A DNA stretch of 46,470 nucleotides, taken from IMG/VR virus record IMGVR_UViG_3300029309_000071, positions 1 through 46,470 of that record; one strand, written 5' to 3'. The translations under genes were made by a program, and so were the position numbers. Below the pieces are notes generated by a model that saw only the letters and a program-made list of their open reading frames with translations, did not search any database and had not been told where the DNA came from. This DNA is from a virus. Positions 22,752 to 31,183 of this stretch are shown here, piece after piece. Within the stretch, counting starts at the first letter, position 1. Each line of letters begins with the position of its first letter.

Positions 22752-23166
22752 AAAAGACCGAAAGAAATTTGATATTGACCTTGAATATGGCAGTATCAGA
22801 GAAGATAAAATAGCTGAGATGCTTTTCAATAAAAAGATTGAAGTTAAATCTGAGAGAGGCATGTGGATGAAAACAGGAAATATAGCTATTGAGTATGAAA
22901 GCTATGGTAAGCCCTCTGGTATAAAAGCTACTGAATCAGATTACTGGTTTCATAATCTCTGTGTTGGAGATAAAGAGTTCTGTACTTTAGTTTTCAGCAC
23001 TGAAGTCCTTAAATCTATCGTTGAAAAGTTAGATTACTTTAAAACAGTTTGTGGTGGCGACCATAATGCTAGTAGAATGTATTTAATAAATCTTCAAAAA
23101 CTATTTTCATCTGATGTTATTAAAGCTTTCAAGAAAGAAATAGAAAAAAATGACAAACAAAAATAA
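22738..23166 (+). CDS. PD-(D/E)XK-type nuclease (T7 endonuclease I-like position)
   Basis: From the GTG at 22738, with CGGAG 9 bases upstream, the product has 142 residues. A longer form could start at ATG 22708. The core reads GSIREDKIAEML, then KIEVKSERG (E35, K37), then TGNIAIEYES and KPSGIKATESDYW, the order of acidic residue, E-x-K and second acidic strand seen in PD-(D/E)XK nucleases and resolvases. It lies just after the polymerase, where T7-like phages carry a junction-resolving endonuclease. The exact substrate is inferred. Confidence 0.65.
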   Translation: MKPTKKDRKKFDIDLEYGSIREDKIAEMLFNKKIEVKSERGMWMKTGNIAIEYESYGKPSGIKATESDYWFHNLCVGDKEFCTLVFSTEVLKSIVEKLDYFKTVCGGDHNASRMYLINLQKLFSSDVIKAFKKEIEKNDKQK

Positions 23167-23962
23167 AGATATAGTGGACACTTCTAAATCTGAAGTGTAT
23201 AATATTAATAAGTTCACATCGGAAGCCGGACACTGGTATGACAGAGAAGGCTTACCTGCCTACACCATAGTAGGAGCAAACGGTAAAGAACGAAACACTA
23301 CCCTCAGAGATGCTAAGAAAGAAGGACTAGTTCCTTCTGTTACTACTATTTTAAATCTAGTAGCAAAACCATCACTAGAAAACTGGAAGATAAACAAAGC
23401 TTTAGAAGCTTCTGTTGCTTTAAAGAAAACAGAAAAAGAGTCAGTAGAAGAGTTTATTTACAGATGTAAAACTGCTCAGAGAGAGATAGGGCAAACTGCC
23501 GCTAGTCAAGGTACTAAAATACATGCTCTCATTGAAAAAGGTTTTGAGGGTAAATCTAAAAACAAATCTTATTTTGCTGTTAAAGCATTTTTAGACCAGC
23601 ACTTTCCTAATGAAAAATGGATTGCTGAGGATTCTTTTTGTTCTGAAAAAGGCTATGGAGGTAAAATAGATTTATATTCTAAGTCTGGTATTTTTGTAGA
23701 CTTTAAAACAAAAGATAATTTAGTAGATAAAGAACCTGCTAAATTAGTCTATGATGAACATGGTATGCAATTATCTGCTTATGCTGAAGGCTGTGGGTTT
23801 TCTAAACCTGAAAGGGTTTCAATCTTCGTAGATAGACAAAAAACTGATTTGGTTTTAGGTCATATCTGGGATAAAGAATCTCATATTAAGCATATTAAAA
23901 TGTTTGAAAGCTTACTAACTTATTGGAAATTAGTAAAAAACTATGACTCTGCTGTATTATGA
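23150..23962 (+). CDS. RecB/Cas4-like PD-(D/E)XK exonuclease
   Basis: The 270-residue protein has the conserved GTKIHALIE (H125), then GGKIDLYSKSGIFVDFKTKD with D174, D184 and K186, and a later HGMQLSAYAEGC. These are the ordered motifs of RecB-family exonucleases. It most likely takes the place of the T7 gp6 exonuclease in host-DNA breakdown, primer removal or recombination. It overlaps both neighbours (17 and 4 bases), indicating one operon with replication genes. Confidence 0.8.
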   Translation: MTNKNKDIVDTSKSEVYNINKFTSEAGHWYDREGLPAYTIVGANGKERNTTLRDAKKEGLVPSVTTILNLVAKPSLENWKINKALEASVALKKTEKESVEEFIYRCKTAQREIGQTAASQGTKIHALIEKGFEGKSKNKSYFAVKAFLDQHFPNEKWIAEDSFCSEKGYGGKIDLYSKSGIFVDFKTKDNLVDKEPAKLVYDEHGMQLSAYAEGCGFSKPERVSIFVDRQKTDLVLGHIWDKESHIKHIKMFESLLTYWKLVKNYDSAVL

Positions 23963-24207
23963 ATGGTAAGAAAGCAAAAAGATTAAGACGAAGAAGTAAA
24001 GAATTGTTAATAGAGTGGTTGAAAACTATGGTGCCTGAAGGTGAAGATAGTGAAAAAATAACTGTCAACAACTTGAACAATTTTTTACCGACACAAACAC
24101 ATGTGTATGCTAATAATAAAATGATGGTTAGTGCTTATTCTTTACGTTGGTTTTACAAGCAGGTCAAGAAAAATCCAGATATAACTTTAAAAGATATACT
24201 AAAATGA
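23959..24207 (+). CDS. Conserved small basic phage protein, 82 aa
   Basis: The 82-residue protein begins MNGKKAKRLRRRSKELLIEW and contains QTHVYANNKMMVSAYSLRWF. I recall similar proteins from several marine phages, without assigned function. It is strongly basic at the N-terminus and mainly helical, which suggests nucleic-acid binding. It overlaps the upstream exonuclease and the downstream gene by 4 bases each. Confidence 0.75.
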   Translation: MNGKKAKRLRRRSKELLIEWLKTMVPEGEDSEKITVNNLNNFLPTQTHVYANNKMMVSAYSLRWFYKQVKKNPDITLKDILK

Positions 24208-24473
24208 ATATAAAATATAAGTTTAATGAAGATAAAATCTTACAAGAAATAAAAGCTTATATTGATTCTACTTATGACCAACATTACTCACAAGGTAAAT
24301 ATCAAGCTACTGATATGATTATAGATGCTGGACACGGTGAAGGTTTTAGTATTGGTAATATTATGAAGTATGCTATGAGATGTGGGAAAAAAGATGAAAA
24401 AAGAAAAGAGTTGTTAAAAATAATTCACTATGGAATTATTGGTTTATATGTAGAGGAAAGTAATGGAAGATAA
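24204..24473 (+). CDS. T7 gp1.7 / DUF3310-like nucleotide-metabolism protein
   Basis: From ATG 24204 (overlapping the previous TGA) it has 89 residues. The middle YDQHYSQGKYQATDMIIDAG and the following IGNIMKYAMRCGKKDEKRKE and LLKIIHYGIIGLY show the pattern of the DUF3310 family, short phage proteins related to the nucleotide kinase gp1.7 of T7. Position directly before nrdA fits nucleotide metabolism. Kinase activity is not shown by the sequence. Confidence 0.6.
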   Translation: MNIKYKFNEDKILQEIKAYIDSTYDQHYSQGKYQATDMIIDAGHGEGFSIGNIMKYAMRCGKKDEKRKELLKIIHYGIIGLYVEESNGR

Positions 24474-26352
24474 GGTAGGAGTAAAAGAATATTTAGGTAT
24501 AAAGATTAATTATGAAAATGAAAAACTTTTAGATAAATTTAGTTTAGATACTCTAAAAGATAGATATTTTACAGGAGAAGAAACACATGCCCAAGAAGCA
24601 TTCGCAAGAGCCTCCGTCTTCGGAGCAACATTCAAAGGAGTTACGGATTTTGAACTGGCTCAACGACTGTACAACTACAGTTCCCGTTGTTGGTTCATGT
24701 TTAGCACTCCTATACTTAGTAACGGGGGAACAAGTCGTGGGCTACCTATTAGTTGTTTCCTTAATTATGTTCCTGACAGCCGAATTGGTTTGTCATCTCA
24801 TTATGATGAGAATATATGGTTGGCTAGTTCAGGCGGAGGTATTGGTGGATATTGGGGAGATGTGCGTAGTAACGGTGTATCTACTGCTCACGGTAGTAAG
24901 TCTACTGGTTCAATCCCCTTCATGCATGTTGTAGATTCACAGATGTTAGCCTTTAATCAAGGTGTAACAAGAAGAGGTAGTTATGCTGCTTACATGAATA
25001 TTTGGCACCCAGAGATTGAAGAGTTTATTAATATGAGGAAAGAGTCAGGTGGTGATATTAATAGAAAGTGCTTGAACTTACACAATGGAGTCAATATTAA
25101 TAATGAATTTTTACGAGCTATTGAAAACGATGAAGAATGGCGATTGATTGACCCTAAATCAAACGAAGCTGTCAAAACTATTAATGCAAGGGATTTATGG
25201 TGGCAATTATTAAATGCTCGAGCAGAAACTGGAGAGCCTTACATAGTCAACTTAGATACTTGTAATGAAGCTTTACCACAAAAACAAAAAGATTTGGGTT
25301 TAGAGATTAAACAAAGTAACTTATGCTCTGAAATTACTCTACCTACTGATGAAGAAAGAACAGCTGTTTGTTGTTTGTCTTCGGTAAACTTAGAACATTT
25401 TGATAAGTGGTCTAAAAAGAAAAACTTTATTAATGATTTAGTTACTATGCTAGACAATGTACTGCAACACTTTATAGATAATGCAGTTGATACTACACAG
25501 CTAGGAGAATACAATGCTAATTTTAAAAGATTTAAAAAATATATACGAGCAGGTAAAGAGGGTTTTACGAGAGCAACTTATTCAGCTTACAGAGAAAGGT
25601 CGATTGGCTTGGGAGCAATGGGTTTCCATGCTTACTTACAATCTAAACAAATACCTTTTGAAAGCATCTTTGCTTCTGGCTTCAACCATAAAGCATTTAG
25701 CCACATCAAAGAAAAAGCTTTCGAGGCTTCTCAAAGACTTGCTGATACAAGGGGAGAAGCTCCTGATATCTCTGGTAGTGGGGTTCGGAATGCTCATCTT
25801 CTTGCTGTTGCTCCTAATGCTTCTTCTAGTATTATATGTGGCGGGACTTCTCCTTCGATTGAGCCTTACAGGGCTAACGTTTATACACACAAAACTCTTT
25901 CGGGGAGCTACCAAGTAAAGAATAAGTATTTAGAAAAACTTCTTAGGTCTAAAGGTTTAAAAGGACAAGAGTTAATAGAGACTTGGAAAGACATTGCTGG
26001 ACATGATGGTTCGGTACAACACTTAAAATTTTTAACAGCAGAAGAAAAAGAGTTATTTAAAACTGCTAATGAAATAAATCAGATATGGTTAGTTGAACAT
26101 GCTTACAAGCGACAAGAGTTTATTTGTCAATCTCAATCAGTAAATTTATTTTTTGTCTTACCTAAAGCCACTGAGTCTCAAGAAGTACATGATGATTACA
26201 TGCAGTATGTTAATGATGTGCATTGGTATGGTGCTTGTAAGTTAAAATCTTTGTATTATTTTAGGTCGAATGCTGCAAGGAATGCAGAGAATGTTAATAT
26301 TAAAATACCTCGTATTAAACTAGACGAGGGTTGTATAGCTTGTGAGGGATAG
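24463..26352 (+). CDS. nrdA: Ribonucleotide reductase class Ia, large subunit
   Basis: The 629-residue enzyme reduces ribonucleoside diphosphates to deoxy forms, supplying dNTPs. The catalytic loop NLCSEI lies near residue 289, the redox cysteines are in PISCFLN (near 97) and AVCCLSS (near 304), the radical-path tyrosines are in YYFRS (near 598), and a C-terminal CIACEG serves thioredoxin or glutaredoxin transfer. The usual N-terminal ATP-cone, which gives dATP feedback, is absent: only about 25 residues precede the catalytic fold. nrdB follows after three small genes. The start overlaps the previous gene by 11 bases. Confidence 0.95.
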   Translation: MEDKVGVKEYLGIKINYENEKLLDKFSLDTLKDRYFTGEETHAQEAFARASVFGATFKGVTDFELAQRLYNYSSRCWFMFSTPILSNGGTSRGLPISCFLNYVPDSRIGLSSHYDENIWLASSGGGIGGYWGDVRSNGVSTAHGSKSTGSIPFMHVVDSQMLAFNQGVTRRGSYAAYMNIWHPEIEEFINMRKESGGDINRKCLNLHNGVNINNEFLRAIENDEEWRLIDPKSNEAVKTINARDLWWQLLNARAETGEPYIVNLDTCNEALPQKQKDLGLEIKQSNLCSEITLPTDEERTAVCCLSSVNLEHFDKWSKKKNFINDLVTMLDNVLQHFIDNAVDTTQLGEYNANFKRFKKYIRAGKEGFTRATYSAYRERSIGLGAMGFHAYLQSKQIPFESIFASGFNHKAFSHIKEKAFEASQRLADTRGEAPDISGSGVRNAHLLAVAPNASSSIICGGTSPSIEPYRANVYTHKTLSGSYQVKNKYLEKLLRSKGLKGQELIETWKDIAGHDGSVQHLKFLTAEEKELFKTANEINQIWLVEHAYKRQEFICQSQSVNLFFVLPKATESQEVHDDYMQYVNDVHWYGACKLKSLYYFRSNAARNAENVNIKIPRIKLDEGCIACEG

Positions 26353-26507
26353 TGCCGAAGAAATCAAAGAGTCAGTTTTCTACCGCACATAAACCAGTTG
26401 CAGGAGTAAACGGTAAAAAAACTTCGCAAGGGCAAGGTAACTTAGCAACATCTACGATGAACAAACATAAAAGAAGAAGCTTTAAAAAATATAGAGGACA
26501 AGGATGA
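26352..26507 (+). CDS. Small basic protein between nrdA and nrdB, 51 aa
   Basis: A GTG at 26352 shares a base with the nrdA stop and opens 51 codons that end in GGATGA at the next start. GAGG lies just upstream. The product (PKKSKSQFSTAHKPVAGVNG..., ending HKRRSFKKYRGQG) is very basic and contains no known motif. The overlap at both ends and the uninterrupted frame support a real gene. Confidence 0.6.
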   Translation: MPKKSKSQFSTAHKPVAGVNGKKTSQGQGNLATSTMNKHKRRSFKKYRGQG

Positions 26508-26824
26508 AAAAAAAATTATTAGAAACAATATATTGGATAGACAGTTGTTGGAAATTAGTTATGGACAATAGATATAATCCTCTTAAGTATATACCAGACC
26601 CATCTATACAGGCTTACTTTACTTTAGTTTTGTTTACAGTTTGGAGTTTCTTTTTTGGTTTACTTGCTACTTACTACATGGGTTGGTATGGTTATAACTC
26701 TGTTCTCTCTTTTGCAGTGCATTGTAGTGTTATTATACCTTTACTTTTCACTAGAGCAGTATTCTTAGATGCTGAACGAGATGGTGCTAAATGGTTAAAA
26801 AAAATTAAAAGGAGTAAAAAATAA
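26504..26824 (+). CDS. Two-span membrane protein, 106 aa
   Basis: The 106-residue protein has two clear membrane helices, about residues 38-58 (FTLVLFTVWSFFFGLLATYY) and 66-88 (SVLSFAVHCSVIIPLLFTRA), joined by a short loop, with basic ends. It sits between the reductase genes. A holin-like or early membrane role is possible, but position in the early block argues against lysis. Function is unknown. An AAGGATG site at the start overlaps the previous gene. Confidence 0.7.
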   Translation: MKKKLLETIYWIDSCWKLVMDNRYNPLKYIPDPSIQAYFTLVLFTVWSFFFGLLATYYMGWYGYNSVLSFAVHCSVIIPLLFTRAVFLDAERDGAKWLKKIKRSKK

Positions 26825-26825
26825 A

Positions 26826-27044
26826 ATGTTTACTAATGAATTATTTGAAGCTTTGTATGAAAAATACTCAGCACAACAAAAAATAGCTAAAACTAATTTA
26901 AGGTTGTATATTACTAATCCAGTTGCAGTAGCCGACCACCCTGATATGGTGGCTACTTTTGATAAGCTGTTTAAAAAATATGTAGAAGCAACTGAAAATA
27001 TTAAAAGATTAAGGGAGTTAGATTATGAGTTTACTAGCGAATAG
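26826..27044 (+). CDS. Hypothetical helical protein, 72 aa
   Basis: The 72-residue protein (MFTNELFEALYEKYSAQQKI...) is a probable two-helix hairpin, with a short loop at NPVAVADHPDM and a second helix TFDKLFKKYVEATENIKRLR. It overlaps the nrdB start by 20 bases, so it is co-translated with the reductase. No family is recognised. Confidence 0.7.
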   Translation: MFTNELFEALYEKYSAQQKIAKTNLRLYITNPVAVADHPDMVATFDKLFKKYVEATENIKRLRELDYEFTSE

Positions 27045-28008
27045 AGAATATTATAAACCTTTTGATGATGCATGGATGTTTGATTACTATGTCCTGCAAA
27101 ATCAAATGCATTGGATGCCGGAGTCTGTGCCACTACATACAGATGTTAAGGATTGGCAAGACCTTTCGGATGTTGAAAAGAATTTACTAACACAAATATT
27201 TAGATTGTTTACTCAATCAGATGTTGATGTTGGTGCTGGTTATATAGACAGATATATGAGAATATTTAAAAAACCAGAGGCTCGTATGATGATGGGTTCG
27301 TTTGCTAATATGGAATCTATTCATCAACATGCTTACAGTTTATTACTTGATACTGTTGGTATGCCTGATAATGAGTATAAAGCTTTTGCTGAGTATGAAG
27401 AGATGTCCGACAAACATGAATATATCAATGATATTAAGACTACTAGACAAGATAAAAGAAGTATAGCTAAAACTTTAGCAGTCTACTCAGCCTTTACTGA
27501 AGGACTACAGTTGTTCTCAAGTTTTGCAATCTTATTAAACTTTCCAAGGTTCGGTAAGATGAAAGGCATGGGACAGATAGTTACTTACTCTATTCGTGAT
27601 GAGTCCATGCATGTCGAAGCTATGACTAAACTGTTTAGACAATTCATTCAAGAGAACATAGATATTTGGACAGATGAATTTAAAAAAGAGATATACGATA
27701 TCTGTAGACAAATGGTTGAACTAGAAGATAAATTTTTAGATTTAGTTTTTGAAATGGGTAATATTCAAGGCTTAACTAAAGAAGATATGTACAAGTACAA
27801 TCGTTATATTGCTGATAGAAGACTTTTACAACTAGGTCTTAAACCTAATTACAATCAAAAAGAAAATCCTCTTACTTGGCTAGATGAAGTTATGGGTGTT
27901 GAACATCAAAACTTTTTTGAAGGTAGGGCTACTACTTACATGAAGGCAGGTTTAAGAGGTAGACAAGATAAAGTTACTTTTAGTAACTTAGAAAATATAA
28001 ATGAATAA
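27025..28008 (+). CDS. nrdB: Ribonucleotide reductase class Ia, small subunit
   Basis: The 327-residue subunit holds the di-iron site and tyrosyl radical. The carboxylate and histidine ligands are visible: QSDVDVG, MESIHQHAYS (E, H and the radical Tyr seven residues after the E), EGLQLFSS and RDESMHVEA. The C-terminal segment is shorter than in E. coli. It works with the phage NrdA. AGGGAG stands 7 to 8 bases before the ATG. Such pairs are common in lytic phages with large nucleotide demand. Confidence 0.95.
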   Translation: MSLLANREYYKPFDDAWMFDYYVLQNQMHWMPESVPLHTDVKDWQDLSDVEKNLLTQIFRLFTQSDVDVGAGYIDRYMRIFKKPEARMMMGSFANMESIHQHAYSLLLDTVGMPDNEYKAFAEYEEMSDKHEYINDIKTTRQDKRSIAKTLAVYSAFTEGLQLFSSFAILLNFPRFGKMKGMGQIVTYSIRDESMHVEAMTKLFRQFIQENIDIWTDEFKKEIYDICRQMVELEDKFLDLVFEMGNIQGLTKEDMYKYNRYIADRRLLQLGLKPNYNQKENPLTWLDEVMGVEHQNFFEGRATTYMKAGLRGRQDKVTFSNLENINE

Positions 28009-28219
28009 TAAAGAAGCAAACTTAATTAGCTTTAAAGTTTTATTAACTAGAGAAAATAAAATTGTAACAGAGCTTAGCATGTTACCAGAAAATAAAATTG
28101 ATACTGTGTTTCCTCTCCATGAAAGAGAGATGATTAAAAGTATTGTTAGAAATGGTAAAGTTAAACTCGAACCACTACATAAGTTTCTAGAAAAAGAAGT
28201 TAATGCACTAAAAAACTAA
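28001..28219 (+). CDS. Hypothetical protein, 72 aa (end of the early block)
   Basis: The 72-residue protein begins MNNKEANLISFKVLLTRENK and has a strand-helix pattern with a C-terminal KVKLEPLHKFLEKEVNALKN. It overlaps nrdB by 8 bases. No family is recognised. It is the last plus-strand gene before the convergent boundary. Confidence 0.65.
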   Translation: MNNKEANLISFKVLLTRENKIVTELSMLPENKIDTVFPLHEREMIKSIVRNGKVKLEPLHKFLEKEVNALKN

Positions 28220-28230
28220 ATCTGTGAAAA

Positions 28231-28340
28231 AATGACCTCACAGAATCGCTTGTATTGAACGTAAAGCATTCAAGTAATACTATATGTCCAAAAACTAACA
28301 AAATTGCTTAGAAGCGATATGTGAGGCTCTCAGAGCATTT
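28231..28340. terminator. Long inverted repeat at the convergent gene boundary
   Basis: CCTCACAGAATCGCTT (28236-28251) pairs with AAGCGATATGTGAGG (28312-28326) with a small internal mismatch. Inside it, GTATTGAA and TTCAAGTAATAC can pair as well. A smaller GCTCT/AGAGC hairpin follows at 28326-28337. It separates the plus-strand early block from the minus-strand accessory module and probably serves as a two-way terminator. T-runs are weak. Confidence 0.5.
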
Positions 28341-28343
28341 AGC

Positions 28344-30074
28344 TTAAATTGTGTAGATTTTTACCGGTTTTTCCTTACCTTTGACAAAAATAGACTCTAA
28401 CTCTGTTACTTTACCTTTATATTTGCTAATGGTTGCCTCACCAATAACTAAATTTTTACCAACAGATTTACATGAAGACTCTAACCGAGCTGCAAGATTA
28501 CATGCATCGCCCAAAACACTATATTCAAAACGAGATTCACTTCCCATATTTCCTGCAACAACTTCTCCAGAGTTTATTCCTATACCAATCTCAATATCTA
28601 ACTGTGCTTCTTGCATTGCGTGTCTTATTTGAAGAGCTGTCTTAATAGCTTTTTGCTCATGGTTCTCAACATCTACTGGAGCATTCCAAACAGCCATCAT
28701 AGCATCACCGATATATTTATCTACCATTCCTTCATTAGCTTTGACTGCATCTGCTTGAATAGTTAAAGCTTTGTTCATTATCTCAATAACTTCTTCTGGT
28801 TCTAGTTTCTCTGACATAGAAGTAAAACCCCTGACATCTGTAAACATTATCGTACAGTTTCTTCTTTCACCGCCCAATCTTAATAACTCTGGATTCTTTT
28901 GTAGTCTAGCCACTTGTCGAGGGTCAAGATAAGTAGAGAACTGCTTCTTGATTTGTTGTCTAAGTTTAAACTGAGTTCTAAAGTTTAGATAGAACTGTTG
29001 AGCAGAAATTAAAAACAAACTTATTAGAGTCCATGTGACATCTATCAAAAGATTTTGCTGTATGAAAGACCAACCAAGATAAGCTACCCCACTAAAGATA
29101 CTTAAGGCTGAGACTAAACCTGTAGTAATACCTAAGAAACCAGTTAAAATACCTACGAGTAAACCAGCTACTACTAAGATACTTAGTTCAGCAAACAAAC
29201 GATAATCTGGTATGCTAGGTGTCTCCAGTAAAATAGACTCAGCTAAGGCTGCTTGAATTTTATGTGGCTCTAATAAACCCACAGGAGTTGCTAGTTGTCT
29301 CTGTATTCCAGAAGCAGTAAAACCAACAAAGACAAACTTACTCTGCACATCCATTTCAGTTAGGTTAGTCTCTGGTGTCTTGACCCAACTAATCCATTTT
29401 TTACCTGCTGAGTCTGTAGAGATAGGTGGTATACCTTTTACTCTTATCATCTCTATACCGTTCTCGTTGGTTTTTATTTGATAAGTATTGCCACCGCCAA
29501 GTATCTTAAGAACTTCTGTACCAAAAGAAGCTACCCAGCCCTCTGGGGTTTGTTGGATGAGGGGTATCTGTCTAACTAGATTATCTATATCAACCGGCAC
29601 TGACACAGCTCCTTGAGCTGCAGAGTCTTTTAAGACTGGAATGTTTTCTAAGAAACCTTGAGCTTGAGTTAAACTAATATCAGGTCCTAAGATAACTGTT
29701 CCGTGTGTCTGTGGATATTTATTATTATTTACTTCGGGCATTGCTATGACACTAGGAGCTAAACCAAGCATCTCAGCAAAGGCTTCATCGCCTCCTAGTC
29801 TATCAGGATGAGGAAAGAGTATTGTCCAGCCAACCCCCAAGGCTCCTTGTTGTAATAACTTAAGTTGTATGTCTGCTAGGGTCTGACGAGGTAAAGGATA
29901 ACCACCTTGCTGGTCTATAAACTCTTCATCAATGTTGAGGATAGTAAAGTAACCAGTAGGCTCTGGAGTCTTGACAAGGGCATCAAAGGTCTTGAGTCTT
30001 AGTATTTCTAACGGTGGAGCATTGAACACTAAGGGAAGTGTCAATAAAAAAAGTAAAAGACTAGCCCACTTCAT
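28344..30074 (-). CDS. CHASE2-domain membrane adenylate cyclase
   Basis: The 576-residue protein has an N-terminal membrane helix (about 2-19), a periplasmic CHASE2 sensor (about 25-295, with LKTFDALVKTPEPTGYFTIL and ALAESILLETPSIPDYRLFA), three closely packed membrane helices (about 298-360) and a class III cyclase domain (405-576). Metal-binding aspartates are D413 (TIMFTDVRGF) and D457 (DKYIGD). K453 and D523 are the adenine-selecting pair, and N526 and R530 complete the active site, so it should make cAMP. Its ATG overlaps the stop of the FecR-domain gene (ATGA), tying the two together. Confidence 0.9.
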   Translation of the reverse strand: MKWASLLLFLLTLPLVFNAPPLEILRLKTFDALVKTPEPTGYFTILNIDEEFIDQQGGYPLPRQTLADIQLKLLQQGALGVGWTILFPHPDRLGGDEAFAEMLGLAPSVIAMPEVNNNKYPQTHGTVILGPDISLTQAQGFLENIPVLKDSAAQGAVSVPVDIDNLVRQIPLIQQTPEGWVASFGTEVLKILGGGNTYQIKTNENGIEMIRVKGIPPISTDSAGKKWISWVKTPETNLTEMDVQSKFVFVGFTASGIQRQLATPVGLLEPHKIQAALAESILLETPSIPDYRLFAELSILVVAGLLVGILTGFLGITTGLVSALSIFSGVAYLGWSFIQQNLLIDVTWTLISLFLISAQQFYLNFRTQFKLRQQIKKQFSTYLDPRQVARLQKNPELLRLGGERRNCTIMFTDVRGFTSMSEKLEPEEVIEIMNKALTIQADAVKANEGMVDKYIGDAMMAVWNAPVDVENHEQKAIKTALQIRHAMQEAQLDIEIGIGINSGEVVAGNMGSESRFEYSVLGDACNLAARLESSCKSVGKNLVIGEATISKYKGKVTELESIFVKGKEKPVKIYTI

Positions 30075-31183
30075 CCGGAAGACTGCTTGATAGTAATGGA
30101 AGAGTTACTACCGCCATTAAGAGTAATAGTAATTGCTTTACCATCTTGTATAATTAAAACCTTATAACTGTTGTTAGTATCTAAATCTAATCTTACTGTG
30201 TCTTCTACTTGTCTTAAGAAAGTTATAACTGTGTCAGTAATAAAAGTATTTACTTGGGTGTTAGAGTCAAAACCAAAAGCTGTGCCTTGAACACTAATAT
30301 CACCAGTGTTCAAAACATTTTGTTCTAACTCATCAACTTCTTCTATAATACTTAGAAGGTCTTCTAAGAAATTTACATCTAAATAGTTGATATCAAGTTC
30401 GGTGAACTCTAAGTTATCTTCTGCTAAGTAGTCTTGTTCTAGTTCGTCAAACTCTAAATAGTCTATGTCTAGAATATTGTCCGAGCCATCTGTTTGTTTT
30501 TCTTCGTTAACAAAATCTGAGTCTTGTTTTGGTGGATTGACAATCAACATGTTGTCAATAATATCTAGAGTCAAGTCTAAAATAACAGGACTACTAGGTG
30601 TTGTTTCAAGCAACTCAACTGTAGTAGCTTGATAGGGTTTGTTGAGAACTACTTGTCCTGCTAAAGTAGAAACAACTATTTCACCAGAAGCAATTCCCTG
30701 TTCATTTGGTAATAGTATTATTAAAGACCTGCCGAGTTCATCAACAGTAACAGTAAAGTCTGTTCCCCTAATACCGATAGTAGCACTTGGAGTCTTGATA
30801 GAGATGTTTTCTTTATTGATAGAGGCTAATTTGCCGGTAATAAACCTAGCTGTACCACTAGCAAACTGTAGAGCCATCTTAGATTTAGATGGGTCAGGGT
30901 CATAGATAAACTCATCTATAACTAACTGTGAGTGTTCGGTAAGTCGAACCTGCGAGTCGTCTAGAAAAGTTATACCTATTCGACCATTAGAAGTTTCGAC
31001 ATTATCAAAACTATTAATAGTAAAAGCGAGAGCAGCAGTAAAGGGGTCTTGCTCCCTTACTACTCTCCCTATACCTTTTAATTCTGTTATGCTTCCTATA
31101 CTAGCAACTTGTGCTGCCTGAATCTGATTGTATGATACAGACAGTGCCATTATTGCCAGTAGAAATAATCTTAAGCCAATCAC
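30071..31183 (-). CDS. Exported FecR-domain protein
   Basis: The GTG at 31183 gives 370 residues with a signal peptide (IGLRLFLLAIMALSV, cleavage near QAA). Residues of about 30-165 form a FecR domain: GRVVREQDPFTAALAFTINS, then GRIGITFLDDSQVRLTEHSQ, SIKTPSATIGIRGTDFTV and a later GEIVVSTLAGQVVLN. The C-terminal half is acidic with repeated Leu/Glu/Asp units (ELEQDYLAEDNLEFTELDIN). FecR-domain proteins are often found next to CHASE2 proteins in bacteria, where they may sense or bind a periplasmic polymer. This start overlaps the curlin gene by 83 bases; a shorter start would lose the signal peptide. Confidence 0.8.
   Translation of the reverse strand: MIGLRLFLLAIMALSVSYNQIQAAQVASIGSITELKGIGRVVREQDPFTAALAFTINSFDNVETSNGRIGITFLDDSQVRLTEHSQLVIDEFIYDPDPSKSKMALQFASGTARFITGKLASINKENISIKTPSATIGIRGTDFTVTVDELGRSLIILLPNEQGIASGEIVVSTLAGQVVLNKPYQATTVELLETTPSSPVILDLTLDIIDNMLIVNPPKQDSDFVNEEKQTDGSDNILDIDYLEFDELEQDYLAEDNLEFTELDINYLDVNFLEDLLSIIEEVDELEQNVLNTGDISVQGTAFGFDSNTQVNTFITDTVITFLRQVEDTVRLDLDTNNSYKVLIIQDGKAITITLNGGSNSSITIKQSSG

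Noticed and set aside
24587-25918. Two plus-strand frames of 115 and 134 codons with hydrophobic stretches that look like membrane proteins
   Set aside because: Both lie entirely inside nrdA in another frame, without ribosome sites, and nrdA shows all catalytic motifs.
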